Virus record (IMG/VR): IMGVR_UViG_3300024520_000137
Span: 1 to 44,880 of that record
Length of the DNA: 44,880 bases
Strand: one strand, 5' to 3'
Source: a virus
Positions 30,023 through 38,792 of this stretch are shown here, piece after piece. How positions within the stretch are numbered: the first letter of the stretch is position 1; every line of letters begins with the position of its first letter. The position numbers were made by a program, and so were the translations under genes. Under the pieces are notes generated by a model that was not told where the DNA came from, did not search any database, and saw only the letters and a program-made list of their open reading frames with translations.

Positions 30023-30721
30023 TATTGATCTTGTCTAAGAACGCTGCGTCTAAGTGAGTGAGATAGAATAAGTAGGAGTCTCTTAGTTCTTGGTCAGTTA
30101 TTCCCTTAATATCCATCCAGGCTGCTATCTCTGCCACAGGTATTGCCCTTGCACCATTCATGCCCTCAAGCCGTCTCAAAGAAAGCTCGCTGAACGCCTG
30201 GAAGAACATACGCTCCACTATATTGAGCCTCGGTCTGTTGTCCCAAGCTGGGGTTGACTCTCCAGCGAGATTTCTTTGAATTGATATCCTCTTGAGGTCT
30301 TTTAGTTTATCTCCCCACTCTATATTCCAGAGGAGATACTTTCTTAGTTTCCCTCCGCAGACACTCTGTATCTATCTGTAGCCTGGGACTCAGAGATCAC
30401 GGCTTGATAGAAATCCTGATGCCCAGCATCAGTTAATACGTCGAGACCTGCTTCGGGGGTATACTCAATCGCCTCCCCGTTATCATCCTCAAAACCTTCC
30501 CACCCTAACAAGATAGCTCTTGACATTGCAGTTTTAACAAGCAAGGCAAATCCTTCTTCGCTATCATTGGCATCAGGGTTCTCTTGCAGAAGGACTAATA
30601 GCTCTTTTTGGTACTGTGTGTTATTAGTCTTCGCAACGAGGAGCTTGCCGCCCTCATAGTCAACCCAACGACCGCGCTCAGAAAGTTCAGGATCACAACG
30701 GAGAGACGAAAGTTTAACCAT
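30003..30721 (-). CDS. GT tail-assembly chaperone made by -1 frameshift
   Basis: Fusion of the 125-residue G-like protein and a 114-residue T extension in the -1 frame, 239 residues in all. The shift occurs at GGGAAAC (30353-30347), read in zero frame as GAG GGA AAC TAA; after slippage the ribosome continues CTA AGA AAG to the TAA at 30003. The T extension (MFFQAFSELSLRRLEGM and AEIAAWMDIKG) has no good start of its own. As in lambda G/GT, both products load onto the tape measure during tail assembly. Confidence 0.8.
30344..30721 (-). CDS. G-like tail-assembly chaperone (zero-frame product)
   Basis: 125 residues from ATG 30721, four bases after the tail tube stop; a longer frame from 30829 runs through the tube gene. 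Acidic alpha-helical protein (LVLLQENPDANDSEEGFA), as expected for the chaperone between tube and tape measure. Its last codons form the slippery site, and the TAA follows the heptamer immediately. Confidence 0.82.
   Translation of the reverse strand: MVKLSSLRCDPELSERGRWVDYEGGKLLVAKTNNTQYQKELLVLLQENPDANDSEEGFALLVKTAMSRAILLGWEGFEDDNGEAIEYTPEAGLDVLTDAGHQDFYQAVISESQATDRYRVSAEGN
30347..30353 (-). promoter_or_regulatory. -1 ribosomal frameshift site GGGAAAC
   Basis: Canonical XXXYYYZ heptamer in the required phase (G GGA AAC), with zero-frame stop TAA directly after. The lambda G/GT site is GGGAAAG, one base different. The downstream -1 frame stays open for 114 codons. Obvious stimulatory pseudoknot not identified by eye. 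Confidence 0.8.
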
Positions 30722-30725
30722 CTTA

Positions 30726-31892
30726 TTATGACTTCTTAGAGATTTTAATTGTGTCGCCAGTGGTGGAGTCAGTAAACGCTGTGAACTCCATCTCTGCGAT
30801 AATATCGGTGTTAATTCCACCAGCGACACGCTGGCCGGACGTATACTTCAGGGCTGGGATAGAGATTGTGTAAATCTGACCCGCAGCGTCTTGTGCAACA
30901 ACTAAGAGATTGGACTCTGTTTGGTTGATATATTGATTGAAATAAGCCTCGCTATTAAAATACAGTTGCACGGAGCCTGTTAGATCAATAGTCCCAGACC
31001 CGAGAGATGACGCACCAAGAGTCCCGATTTCATTTCTGGCTCTGATGTTATTCGCCATAGTGAAAGAGACTTGGGTTAAGCCTGTTAGCTTGGCCCCATT
31101 CTCATAAACTCCGTCAATAACATCAACCCCGTTCCAGATTTCATCTGACGTTGCAGGCGCGTATGTAGGAGAGCCTGAAAACCCTGTTGAGGTTGCATCA
31201 CTTCCAAGTAAAGAGAAGCTACCCGTAACTATGGACCCAGGTTCAATGGTCATGGTGATGTCGTCCACGGCCATATCTTTGAAATGCTCCACCACTGTAG
31301 ACGCATATTGTCTCTCAATCTCAAAATAGGTGAATGCAGTCCCGTTAGAGATAGTTTCAGATGATGTGTGATGCACAATAGTCGTGGATGCGACAGTTTC
31401 AAGGACCGTTGCCTCATGAGTGGTGATAACTGTATCAGTGGCCTTTACGACAATAAATGTGCCGGTATTCAAAGTCCCTGTTACAGTTAAGATATCTCCA
31501 GGCTTTGGTGTATTGTCCCAGGTACTTGACCCGATGGTAATAGTTCCTGGAGTGGATGCACTAAAAGTACAGCTTGTTGAGGATTGTGGATCACTTGCAT
31601 CGTGAGTAAAAGCAGCATCTGAGAATAACGCTGACTCTAAAAACTCATCGAAGGCGTCTGACGACCACTCAAAATCAATACTACCAGAAGCGCCTACACT
31701 TGTCCTAATTAAACCAGACCGCTCTCTATCAGACCTTAGTTCGTCTGAGACAGCCGTCTCTGTATCTTTTTTTAGGCTCTCCCCAGTCAAGCGAAGTATC
31801 TGGACTGTGGGTGAACTGGAATGATAACTACCGAAGCCGCTCTGTTTCTTGTAGGAAACCTGAGTGGTTCCCGCATCATATGGGCCTGCCAT
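30726..31892 (-). CDS. Major tail tube protein
   Basis: 388 residues. N-terminus and early strands (TTQVSYKKQSGFG, VQILRLTGESLKKDTETA and later ASGSIDFEW) match the phage_tube_2 type of tail tube subunit; the rest is beta-rich with an Ig-like insert. Polymerises to form the tail tube around the tape measure. Its position between terminator and chaperones is standard. Confidence 0.88.
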   Translation of the reverse strand: MAGPYDAGTTQVSYKKQSGFGSYHSSSPTVQILRLTGESLKKDTETAVSDELRSDRERSGLIRTSVGASGSIDFEWSSDAFDEFLESALFSDAAFTHDASDPQSSTSCTFSASTPGTITIGSSTWDNTPKPGDILTVTGTLNTGTFIVVKATDTVITTHEATVLETVASTTIVHHTSSETISNGTAFTYFEIERQYASTVVEHFKDMAVDDITMTIEPGSIVTGSFSLLGSDATSTGFSGSPTYAPATSDEIWNGVDVIDGVYENGAKLTGLTQVSFTMANNIRARNEIGTLGASSLGSGTIDLTGSVQLYFNSEAYFNQYINQTESNLLVVAQDAAGQIYTISIPALKYTSGQRVAGGINTDIIAEMEFTAFTDSTTGDTIKISKKS

Positions 31893-32300
31893 TTAAACTA
31901 CCTCATCAAAGTAGAAGGGACAACTTACGTTCATTTGCCACCACCCATCAGTAACACCCACTTGGGTGAAATACGGAGTCTGATAAGTGACACTGGCAAC
32001 CGTAACGGCCCGAAACGCTGCCTTAATAATATCAGCTAATTGAATCCCATCTTGAGTCCCTGATTCTACAGGAACAAATATCTGGGCAATAGCTAAACCT
32101 GGATGCCTGAATCTTCCCGAACTGGCCCCACTGAAAGATACTTGAGAAGCGACAGCCTGTCTTACACTCCACCGAACCCAGATGGTGTCTACAGGAGGAT
32201 CGCCTGGAAAGTTATCGTATATTGTAGCTACACTTTGGGTGTCTGCTACTTGTGTTTTGAACCGAGAATTTACGGCGTTATGTGTAGTTTCCCAGCTCAT
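31893..32300 (-). CDS. Tail terminator (DUF4128-like)
   Basis: 135 residues. Compact alpha/beta protein, ending with YFTQVGVTDGWWQMNVSCPFYFDEV, typical of DUF4128 tail terminators; WVRWSVRQAV at the middle. Caps the tail tube and joins it to the head connector. Stops directly before the tail tube ATG. Confidence 0.8.
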   Translation of the reverse strand: MSWETTHNAVNSRFKTQVADTQSVATIYDNFPGDPPVDTIWVRWSVRQAVASQVSFSGASSGRFRHPGLAIAQIFVPVESGTQDGIQLADIIKAAFRAVTVASVTYQTPYFTQVGVTDGWWQMNVSCPFYFDEVV

Positions 32301-32301
32301 T

Positions 32302-32703
32302 TTATCTCTGATATTTAGCGATTATGGCGTTAAATGTTAACCCTACCATGCCATTAGGTGCTTGCTTGGAGTGACCATCTTCGAGCTTGTCTATGTACGG
32401 GACATTGTTTTCTATGATAAGGTCCGCGAACCTTGGGGCAGCTTTTATCAAACTTACACCCGAGTTTATGGTCGGCGCTCCATCTTTGTCTGTTTTGCTT
32501 AGATCGTAGGCACCATCGGCGTTGTTTAGGGAAACATGCCAATTACCGCGAGCGGCACCCGTATCAACAGGTGTCAAGGGGACTACCCAGGTAATTGCGT
32601 CGATGGCTACGTTTTTTTGCGTATTGGCGCCGTGTTCAGTGACAAGTCTTTCAAACTTGCCCATTTCGGCAATCCACTCTTTTATATTCCGTACTTGTGC
32701 CAT
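32302..32703 (-). CDS. HK97 gp10-like head-tail protein
   Basis: 133 residues. Start MAQVRNIKEWIAEMGKFERL; central VVPLTPVDTGAARGNWHVSL is the signature of the HK97-gp10-like neck family; end YIDKLEDGHSKQAPNGMVGLT also typical. Acts in head-tail joining. The ATG overlaps the preceding TAA. Confidence 0.85.
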   Translation of the reverse strand: MAQVRNIKEWIAEMGKFERLVTEHGANTQKNVAIDAITWVVPLTPVDTGAARGNWHVSLNNADGAYDLSKTDKDGAPTINSGVSLIKAAPRFADLIIENNVPYIDKLEDGHSKQAPNGMVGLTFNAIIAKYQR

Positions 32704-33221
32704 TACGCCCTAAATATCCTCGAAGACCCGAGAATAAACTGAGACAGAACGCCGTCAACCTCGGGATAAACAGGAAGAGTCCCTTGTCCTCCATAATATT
32801 CTATCTCTGATTCAACTGGACCGGCCTTGCTTACCTTCTTCTTAACACCTGAATTGACAGCTGAGATATCAGTGAATAGGGAAGTAGTCTCCGATCCTGC
32901 TTTAAGTGCTAAGATAGCTGTGGCTTGGCGAATGGGTAGGGGGACCACATTAGTTTCCCAGGCATATCCATCTGAGTCTACCACATTGTATCGTGGCCAA
33001 CTCAAAGTCATATCCCTGTTAATGCGCTCCCCCATCCACCTACTCTTATACACTCTTTCGAGATAATCTGTGGCTTCAATGATGGCTACTTCTTTGTCTG
33101 AGACTGCCGCCCAAGATGCGGACGTTTCCCTATCGTCATGGTAAGCCGTGACGTTAACGGTAGTATCATAGGCATTCGCAGTAGAAGACCCTGAACCAGT
33201 CTCAACAATTAAAGTAGCCAT
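32703..33221 (-). CDS. Head-tail connector (often labelled DnaT-like)
   Basis: 172 residues. Pattern ANAYDTTVNVTAYHDDRETSA, ATDYLERVY, WMGERINRDMTLSWPR matches the phage family frequently misnamed putative DnaT-like ssDNA-binding protein, which is a head-tail adaptor in context. Follows the coat protein by five bases. I favour adaptor over DNA binding. Confidence 0.82.
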   Translation of the reverse strand: MATLIVETGSGSSTANAYDTTVNVTAYHDDRETSASWAAVSDKEVAIIEATDYLERVYKSRWMGERINRDMTLSWPRYNVVDSDGYAWETNVVPLPIRQATAILALKAGSETTSLFTDISAVNSGVKKKVSKAGPVESEIEYYGGQGTLPVYPEVDGVLSQFILGSSRIFRA

Positions 33222-33226
33222 TAGTC

Positions 33227-34402
33227 TTAAACCTCAGAAATGCGACACATCAGACGCGGATCAAGTACACGAGTAGCATAGAGAACATCAAGAGCAACAT
33301 GAACCTCGGAACTATTACCGACATAATACATGCGGCTACGGATGGACAACCCAGTACGCGGGTCAGCAACAGAGGCGACACGAGCCCCGAGGCTATTGGG
33401 GAGAGCCATCGGGAGAGGGGCCATAGCAAGAGCTAAGGCATTTCTGTGGTGAGCAAAGTGAATCTTCTTGCCAGTCGGAGCCTGACTAAATGTCACAACT
33501 TCCGCTGCAACAGAGTCAGCCTTTAATGGCGGCTCAAAAGAAACCGTACAGTCTGCAGCGCCAGTGACATCAGCCGTAACAACATAACCTTGTCCAGCCA
33601 CACCGGACGTAGCTAAGGACATGATATCACCCTTCTGAATAGTTCCACCAGGAGTAGAGGTTCCATCCAAACGGATAGAAGTATCCCCCTTCACAGCGGG
33701 TGAAGCGGAGTCAACATCATAATCTCCAGTGATAGCACTGGAAATAGTGTGAGTAGACCCTGCGTTTTGGTTTGCAAAGAAGTTAAACCCAAACCGCTGT
33801 CCCATGGCTCCACGAACTTGCGAGCTAACACCTAAGTCACCCGAACCGGCGTGCTGGGTGAATGCCGAGTCCTTTAAGATATCGGCCTGCAAAGTACCGT
33901 TAACCATAAAGAACAGATTGTCGGTGTCATCCATGGGGACTTGGGCGTCAAACATAGCCTCATGAACATTAACAACTTCTACCACACCAAAATCACCGGA
34001 AACCGATCCGGCTGTAACAGCCATCCCTGTTGAAGCTGTGGTAACAAGAGCGGCGTCGATGTTATTGGCTAAAGCATAAGCAGCAGGACGGATATGATCC
34101 TGAATGATGCGATCTTCAGAAATCGCAAGATCCTTGTCCGTTAACTTAAACTTAACCTCCTTCCACTGATCCAAAGTCATGTTGACTGTTTCAGTCTTCA
34201 CATCTTCGGCAGTAGCTGGGGCTGAATTAACCTCAAAGGTGCCTGGGCGGCGGATGCTGACAATATCACCAGCTTCCGCTGACTTTCGTTCAGCATCAAA
34301 GCCCATGTGGACAGTATTTGCTAAACCGAGCGCATTTTCAAGCTGAACAAGAGCTTCCTGCGCGTAGAAAATAGGGTTATAAACGCCGAGTTCTGAAGCC
34401 AT
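33227..34402 (-). CDS. Major capsid protein, P22 coat type
   Basis: 391 residues. N-terminal NPIFYAQEALVQLENAL, KFKLTDKDLAISEDRIIQDH and AAYALANNIDAAL match the P22 gp5 coat family, with a Gly/Thr-rich insert at about 195-290 in the place of the P22 insertion domain. Builds the icosahedral shell on the scaffold encoded next to it. Combination of a P22 coat with a GTA-like tail is mosaic. Confidence 0.9.
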   Translation of the reverse strand: MASELGVYNPIFYAQEALVQLENALGLANTVHMGFDAERKSAEAGDIVSIRRPGTFEVNSAPATAEDVKTETVNMTLDQWKEVKFKLTDKDLAISEDRIIQDHIRPAAYALANNIDAALVTTASTGMAVTAGSVSGDFGVVEVVNVHEAMFDAQVPMDDTDNLFFMVNGTLQADILKDSAFTQHAGSGDLGVSSQVRGAMGQRFGFNFFANQNAGSTHTISSAITGDYDVDSASPAVKGDTSIRLDGTSTPGGTIQKGDIMSLATSGVAGQGYVVTADVTGAADCTVSFEPPLKADSVAAEVVTFSQAPTGKKIHFAHHRNALALAMAPLPMALPNSLGARVASVADPRTGLSIRSRMYYVGNSSEVHVALDVLYATRVLDPRLMCRISEV

Positions 34403-34423
34403 TTTAGACCTTTACGTTAAAAG

Positions 34424-35263
34424 TTACTGCGAGGGGCTTTCCCAAGGATTGCCACCGACCATACGCAGAGGTCTACCCGACTTCCCTGCTGCTTCTCTTG
34501 CTGCGCGATATTGTGTCGGATCTAACATTTGATCCGAACTTAACACAACCGCACCTGAGTTACCATGACTAGGATTAGAATCAGTACCAGTGTTTGCGCC
34601 CGAAGCATCAGTACCGGAAAAACAAGGGGCGAATGTCTCCTCATTCTTCATAATGTCGCCAACATATTCGTCAAATCCCATGTCGCCATGTTGACCTTGT
34701 TTGTTAGTAGGGATTGTAATTCCATCATCCCCGAAAATCTTCACAGAAAAACCTAATTCGTCCTCAACCAGTTTGGCCTTGCTAACCAAATGTGGCAAAA
34801 GCAGTTTAACTGACCCAGAATGCTTATTTAGAGCCGCTGTGGCCTCAGCATCAATATGAGCCTTAGTGAGATTAGAAACTAAGAAAGCCTCTCTATCCCC
34901 GGCTTTCTTTTGGGCCTTATCAAGTTTATTCTGGAGGGACTTCTTCTCTGACGCGATCCTTTCATTGACCTTATCGTCAGGGGTCCAATCCTTCATCTTA
35001 TCAACCTTAGAGTGGGACTCTAAAAGGTCTTCGATATTATTGTCCCCAAGCTTTTCCCTGTAGGAAGCTACAGTGGTTCTTAAAGAAGAACGCTCTTCCT
35101 TGACTTCACCGAGAACCTTCTTCAGCCCAGCCGTATCGTCTAAGCCAAACCCACCAACAGCCTGAACTTGAAGCACATAAGTGCCATCATCTTCAGAATA
35201 ATGGGATTGCATATCAGAGGAAAGCTGCCCGTATTCTTCTGAGTTAATCTTAGCTTTAATCAT
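34424..35263 (-). CDS. Scaffolding protein
   Basis: 279 residues from ATG 35263 (TTG at 35272 is possible). Charged coiled-coil centre (KKVLGEVKEERSSLRTTVAS, SEKKSLQNKLDKAQKK), Ser/Gly-rich linker, and a C-terminal basic helix (QYRAAREAAGKSGRP), the usual layout for scaffolds that bind coat with the C-terminus. Directly upstream of the coat gene. Confidence 0.82.
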   Translation of the reverse strand: MIKAKINSEEYGQLSSDMQSHYSEDDGTYVLQVQAVGGFGLDDTAGLKKVLGEVKEERSSLRTTVASYREKLGDNNIEDLLESHSKVDKMKDWTPDDKVNERIASEKKSLQNKLDKAQKKAGDREAFLVSNLTKAHIDAEATAALNKHSGSVKLLLPHLVSKAKLVEDELGFSVKIFGDDGITIPTNKQGQHGDMGFDEYVGDIMKNEETFAPCFSGTDASGANTGTDSNPSHGNSGAVVLSSDQMLDPTQYRAAREAAGKSGRPLRMVGGNPWESPSQ

Positions 35264-35265
35264 TT

Positions 35266-35622
35266 TCAACAAACCTGATACTTAACGTAACCTTCAACTG
35301 AAACGGATTGTGATACCTCAAGAATAATTCCATACCCTGCCACTGAGGAACTTATAGAACACAGACCGAGACCACCAGCTATATTTCCAGTAAGTTTTTC
35401 GGAGTATCTCTTTTCATCGAAATTCGACAATGATCCTACATCATCTCCGAACCCTAATTCAATCGTACCGCCACCAGTTCCTAAGGAGATTCTGAATTGA
35501 AGAATCTCTAACCTATCCTCGGCACCTACATCTGACGAGTTTAACAGGAACACTGATGTACCACCCGTAAAAGAGTGGTTACTTATATGGATATCGCTGT
35601 TATTGTATACGGTAATTGACAT
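35266..35622 (-). CDS. Small beta-rich head protein
   Basis: 118 residues with Ser/Gly/Val strands throughout (ISNHSFTGGTSVFLLNSSD). Lies between portal and scaffold, with an overlap to the scaffold leader; a head decoration or completion role is possible. No family recognised. Confidence 0.6.
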   Translation of the reverse strand: MSITVYNNSDIHISNHSFTGGTSVFLLNSSDVGAEDRLEILQFRISLGTGGGTIELGFGDDVGSLSNFDEKRYSEKLTGNIAGGLGLCSISSSVAGYGIILEVSQSVSVEGYVKYQVC

Positions 35623-35626
35623 TCTA

Positions 35627-36034
35627 CTACTCGAAGATAGAGTTGTGTATGGACGCGAAACCTTGGGTAAAGCTCAAATTAGGGTTAGACGATGCTATAT
35701 CGTGTGTCATATCACCTCGGGATACACCCTCTACTGTCATAACTAAATTAGGGGAATCAGTCAATCCAGAAGATGTACCTTTTATAGTCAAAGTCCCAGG
35801 AGATGTTGGATAAACGGCAGATAATGCTGCCACTCCTTCAGTAGAGGACTTTGATAAGGTGCCCGATAAAGTACCGTCTCCACTAACCACTGATACAGAC
35901 ATTGACCTTGAATAAGACTCGTCAATCGACTCTTCTGAGTCTAAAGCCTGGAGGGTGAATAGTACACCTTCTCCGACCTTAACTGTCAGGGTCGTTACAT
36001 CTGGGGAAAACTTAACGTTTGTAGCTACGCCCAT
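35627..36034 (-). CDS. Ig-like domain protein, probable head decoration
   Basis: 135 residues. Bacterial Ig-like pattern: VATNVKFSPDVTTLTVKVGEG, GTLSGTLSKSSTEGVAALSA, SPGTLTIKGTS. Ig-like domains on phage particles often give weak adhesion to mucus or cell-surface glycans. One-base overlap with the preceding gene. Confidence 0.65.
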   Translation of the reverse strand: MGVATNVKFSPDVTTLTVKVGEGVLFTLQALDSEESIDESYSRSMSVSVVSGDGTLSGTLSKSSTEGVAALSAVYPTSPGTLTIKGTSSGLTDSPNLVMTVEGVSRGDMTHDIASSNPNLSFTQGFASIHNSIFE

Positions 36035-36393
36035 TATTCCTTTAGGTCCAATCCAAATACCACTATATCATCACCCATATATACAGGCTCAACAGATAGT
36101 ATTTTATACTCAACACCACCGAGAGTAAGAGTGTCTCCTACTCTCGGAGAATTAACTTGAACATACTGAACGTATGTTTTTAAGTCGGCAACCCTAACTG
36201 CGTTGTCCCCTAACTTCTCTAACTCAAAAGGAGTCGGGGGCGTTACCTTAACAGACACGGATGTTCCAGGAGTTACAGTAACGGCACCTGTTGCTGGATT
36301 TCCTGCTTTTGTCTGTGGAGTGAATGTAGCAGAAACACCCAAATCAACTAAGAGCGAAGTAACATCGGTTTGTAGATCTGTGCCTATAGACAT
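36034..36393 (-). CDS. Hypothetical head protein, 119 residues
   Basis: N-terminal helix (MSIGTDLQTDVTSLLVDLG), then beta strands ending PRVGDTLTLGGVEYKILSVEP, resembling small connector or head-closure proteins that contain a KOW/SH3-like barrel. Position straight after the portal fits. Family not assigned. Confidence 0.6.
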   Translation of the reverse strand: MSIGTDLQTDVTSLLVDLGVSATFTPQTKAGNPATGAVTVTPGTSVSVKVTPPTPFELEKLGDNAVRVADLKTYVQYVQVNSPRVGDTLTLGGVEYKILSVEPVYMGDDIVVFGLDLKE

Positions 36394-37883
36394 TAGATAG
36401 TACCGATCCGAGTATCCAAAGGAGAGTTTCTATTAGGGGAATCGGTTGGCTGTTCTTTCTTGGATTGCTCCATAACAGCATCAATATCCATTTCAGAAGA
36501 TACCACCTGTCTCCTGACGAGTTCCTGCAAGTATGTCTTTTGATCTATGTCGCCTCTCGACCTTGCTGCATCGAGAGCCCTCATATCCTGCTCAGCCTTA
36601 AAGCTAAGACCGAACTCGTTAAACACATCTACAGAGAAATCCTCTGGGATAATCTCTTTAGACCACGCAGCCGCTAAATTGAAACATTGAGAAATGGTGT
36701 TTTCCAGCCCTCTAATCCAAGCCTGAACTGAAGTCATAGTTCTTGATTCGATACCTACAACTTCAGTAGCGGTCCTACTTCTAACTGCTGGCTGGACAAA
36801 CGGCTGGAGGCCCATAATCTCCATCTCTGTCTTAAGGGTCTCTAGATCCTTCTCACCGGACCCTATTGCTTTGCCTGTATGTTCCACCCAAGACAGCTTA
36901 GCATCTGGGTCAGTTGACCTAACAGCATTGAATGGTCCAAGAACAACGGGCTCATTAGCTTGGTCAGGGCTAATACCTGTTTCGTGTAGAATGGGGAATC
37001 TTGCTACACGGAGGATGTTTCTTTGTTCAGAAGAAGACTGCCAGTGTGCTAAGTTTAGCCAAGCCAAATCCATTAAAGGAGGCTCAGCTGTCATAAAACC
37101 TAATTTCTTGGAGTAGAATGTCGCCATTGGGACTCTACCTGAGAATGTATGAGTACCCTCAGAAAGAACCTTCCAATCCGATTCTGTTTCAGAAAAATAA
37201 CGTACCCATGACCCGTCCGAGTTCCACTCAAGAATTACGTTAACCTTAGTCTCGCCATAATCAGGATCTTCCCTGATATCTGTTTCTCTAACACGTATCT
37301 GAGTTAAGAACGGCTTGTGAGTAAACGGGTCTTTATCGAACTTATATCCTATGAGGTCCAGAGGGTGTACCAGCTTAAAGTACGGGTGTATATTAAACCG
37401 CCTTTGAGCATCAAGAGTCGGCCTACTAATAGCTGGGTAATCGACTAACACATGACATAGGCCGTACTGAACTCCAACTTCAAACACGTTCCTAAAGAAC
37501 TGAGTTAAATCTGTTCCCTCGAAATCTGAATCTGATTCAATAGCTTTCAACTGCTCAGGTAATGACCCCTTCAGAACAACTGACTTGCTAAACGGCTTAG
37601 AAACAATCCTACCTACAGAATTTCCCAATCCATTGTAAAGGAATGTTCTCCCAAGCCGTTGGAGGTACTGGGGATACCTCTCTTTCTCTTCCATGGGCAG
37701 CCACTTATACGCAGCCGACCTCATTGCCCCAGTACCTCCAAGTAAATCTCGTATTAGCTCCCACTTCAAAAAATGGTCCGAATACGAGATAGAGGGAGTA
37801 GCTGGACCGCCCCCAGGAACCTTTGTTACGGAGGTTTCTAAGGTTTGGGCGGGGAACCCTACTAATCCAGTGTTATCCGTCAT
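36393..37883 (-). CDS. Portal protein (DUF4055 type)
   Basis: 496 residues. YPQYLQRLGRTFLYNGLGNSV followed by SKPFSKSV, FEVGVQYGLCHVLVDYP and LVHPLDLIGYK are DUF4055 hallmarks; the Pro-rich N-terminus and acidic C-terminus fit. The portal ring is the DNA entry channel and docks the terminase. Unusually it is separated from terminase by six genes. Confidence 0.87.
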   Translation of the reverse strand: MTDNTGLVGFPAQTLETSVTKVPGGGPATPSISYSDHFLKWELIRDLLGGTGAMRSAAYKWLPMEEKERYPQYLQRLGRTFLYNGLGNSVGRIVSKPFSKSVVLKGSLPEQLKAIESDSDFEGTDLTQFFRNVFEVGVQYGLCHVLVDYPAISRPTLDAQRRFNIHPYFKLVHPLDLIGYKFDKDPFTHKPFLTQIRVRETDIREDPDYGETKVNVILEWNSDGSWVRYFSETESDWKVLSEGTHTFSGRVPMATFYSKKLGFMTAEPPLMDLAWLNLAHWQSSSEQRNILRVARFPILHETGISPDQANEPVVLGPFNAVRSTDPDAKLSWVEHTGKAIGSGEKDLETLKTEMEIMGLQPFVQPAVRSRTATEVVGIESRTMTSVQAWIRGLENTISQCFNLAAAWSKEIIPEDFSVDVFNEFGLSFKAEQDMRALDAARSRGDIDQKTYLQELVRRQVVSSEMDIDAVMEQSKKEQPTDSPNRNSPLDTRIGTI

Positions 37884-37885
37884 TC

Positions 37886-38095
37886 TTAGCTACCAGCGTT
37901 AGCGGAATTAGAGCCCTGCGCTCCATGATCTGCGACACTTTGCCCTAAAATATATGCAATGATTGGCGAGACCATGAGTAATAATTGATCTGTCTCAATA
38001 TCCCACCCGAGTTTTCCTGCTACAGTGGCGATAACTCCCACAATCATTGCAAGAGCTTTTTTACTTCTCAGAAGACCTTTGACTGCTTCCATCAT
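37886..38095 (-). CDS. Holin-like small membrane protein
   Basis: 69 residues with two hydrophobic segments (ALAMIVGVIATVAGKLGW and LLLMVSPIIAYILGQSV) and a charged N-terminus MMEAVKGLLRSKK. This form recurs in many marine phages, usually adjacent to lysis genes. Class II holin topology is plausible; function not proven. Confidence 0.65.
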   Translation of the reverse strand: MMEAVKGLLRSKKALAMIVGVIATVAGKLGWDIETDQLLLMVSPIIAYILGQSVADHGAQGSNSANAGS

Positions 38096-38098
38096 AGC

Positions 38099-38377
38099 TT
38101 AATCCTCAACTGGCTTTGGACTTGTGCAATACCAGCCTTCTGGTATACTAATTTTATTGTCGCTTTTGGTCCATTTTCCGTCAATCTTGACGTAAACGTA
38201 ACACTTAGCACCACCTGGACCAATCTTTACGAAGTTAGATAGCTTTCCATTAACCCACATTTCTTCTGGGACTAAAGCCACTCTTGGTTGAGAACTGAGG
38301 CCACAGCTACTGGTCATTAATGCGATCAGTAAAATGATCAAGTTCATCTTGGTCCGCAGTATCAACTTCTTCGACAT
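38099..38377 (-). CDS. Lipoprotein, possible outer spanin
   Basis: 92 residues, or 82 from ATG 38347 (MNLIILLIALMTSSCG), which gives a better signal peptide. Lipobox ending SSC-G. Mature part about 60 residues, with two further Cys. A small outer-membrane lipoprotein next to holin-like genes fits the outer spanin or a superinfection-exclusion lipoprotein. It overlaps the 38307-38447 gene in another frame. Confidence 0.65.
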   Translation of the reverse strand: MSKKLILRTKMNLIILLIALMTSSCGLSSQPRVALVPEEMWVNGKLSNFVKIGPGGAKCYVYVKIDGKWTKSDNKISIPEGWYCTSPKPVED

Positions 38378-38447
38378 TAACTTCTTTCTTTCCGAACAAA
38401 AATGGAAGAAGAAATTCTAATACTGGTTTAACAAAGCTAACCCACAT
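38307..38447 (-). CDS. 46-residue membrane-associated peptide
   Basis: ATG 38447 to TAG 38307: MWVSFVKPVLEFLLPFLFG then an acidic tail (KKEVNVEEVDTADQDELDHF). Short hydrophobic N-terminus with acidic tail, found beside holins in many phages. It overlaps the lipoprotein start by 41-71 bases, the arrangement known for nested spanin genes, though it is short for an inner spanin. Not long enough for most gene callers. Confidence 0.55.
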   Translation of the reverse strand: MWVSFVKPVLEFLLPFLFGKKEVNVEEVDTADQDELDHFTDRINDQ

Positions 38448-38500
38448 GCCACTATAACCACCAAAGTTATTCGCCAGCCGTAGTTAAACAAGAAGCTCAC
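38417..38500 (-). CDS. 27-residue transmembrane peptide (tentative)
   Basis: GTG at 38500 overlaps the TGA of the 38497 gene (GTGA). The peptide is nearly one membrane span (YGWRITLVVIVACGLALLNQY is about its last 21 residues, here split as YGWRITLVVIV and ACGLALLNQY). No Shine-Dalgarno beyond coupling. May be spurious. Confidence 0.3.
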   Translation of the reverse strand: MSFLFNYGWRITLVVIVACGLALLNQY

Positions 38501-38778
38501 CCAAGTAATTTTGACAGGTATGCTGAGGCTACGCTCATAACTACTGAAATCGCCAGCATCGCCCCCAGGAGCTTCGCACGCGATAGCCTTAAAGAGTCCT
38601 GCCGAGTCTCCATCAGACCGTTCCACTTGATTTGGGCAGAGTTCGTAGCTTTTTGGCTTTCCCATAGCTGATTTATTCTCCCGTCGTGTTCAGCTCTCCA
38701 GAGTTCGCAGCCTCTCGCACTCTCCTCTAACTTCTCAGTCCTACGATCTAACCTCTGTATGAAATGGTGTTCATCCAA
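38497..38778 (-). CDS. Coiled-coil / tail-anchored membrane protein
   Basis: 93 residues. Charged N-terminal helix (HFIQRLDRRTEKLEESARG) and one C-terminal membrane span (LGAMLAISVVMSVASAYL). Same organisation as the 18560 gene and as XhlA-type hemolysin/holin accessory proteins. First of the small membrane cluster; likely lysis related. Confidence 0.65.
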   Translation of the reverse strand: MDEHHFIQRLDRRTEKLEESARGCELWRAEHDGRINQLWESQKATNSAQIKWNGLMETRQDSLRLSRAKLLGAMLAISVVMSVASAYLSKLLG

Positions 38779-38792
38779 ATCGTTCCTCCGGG

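Noticed and set aside
32703-33221. DnaT-like primosomal protein
   Set aside because: That label is a common database carry-over; position between coat and neck genes supports a head-tail connector.
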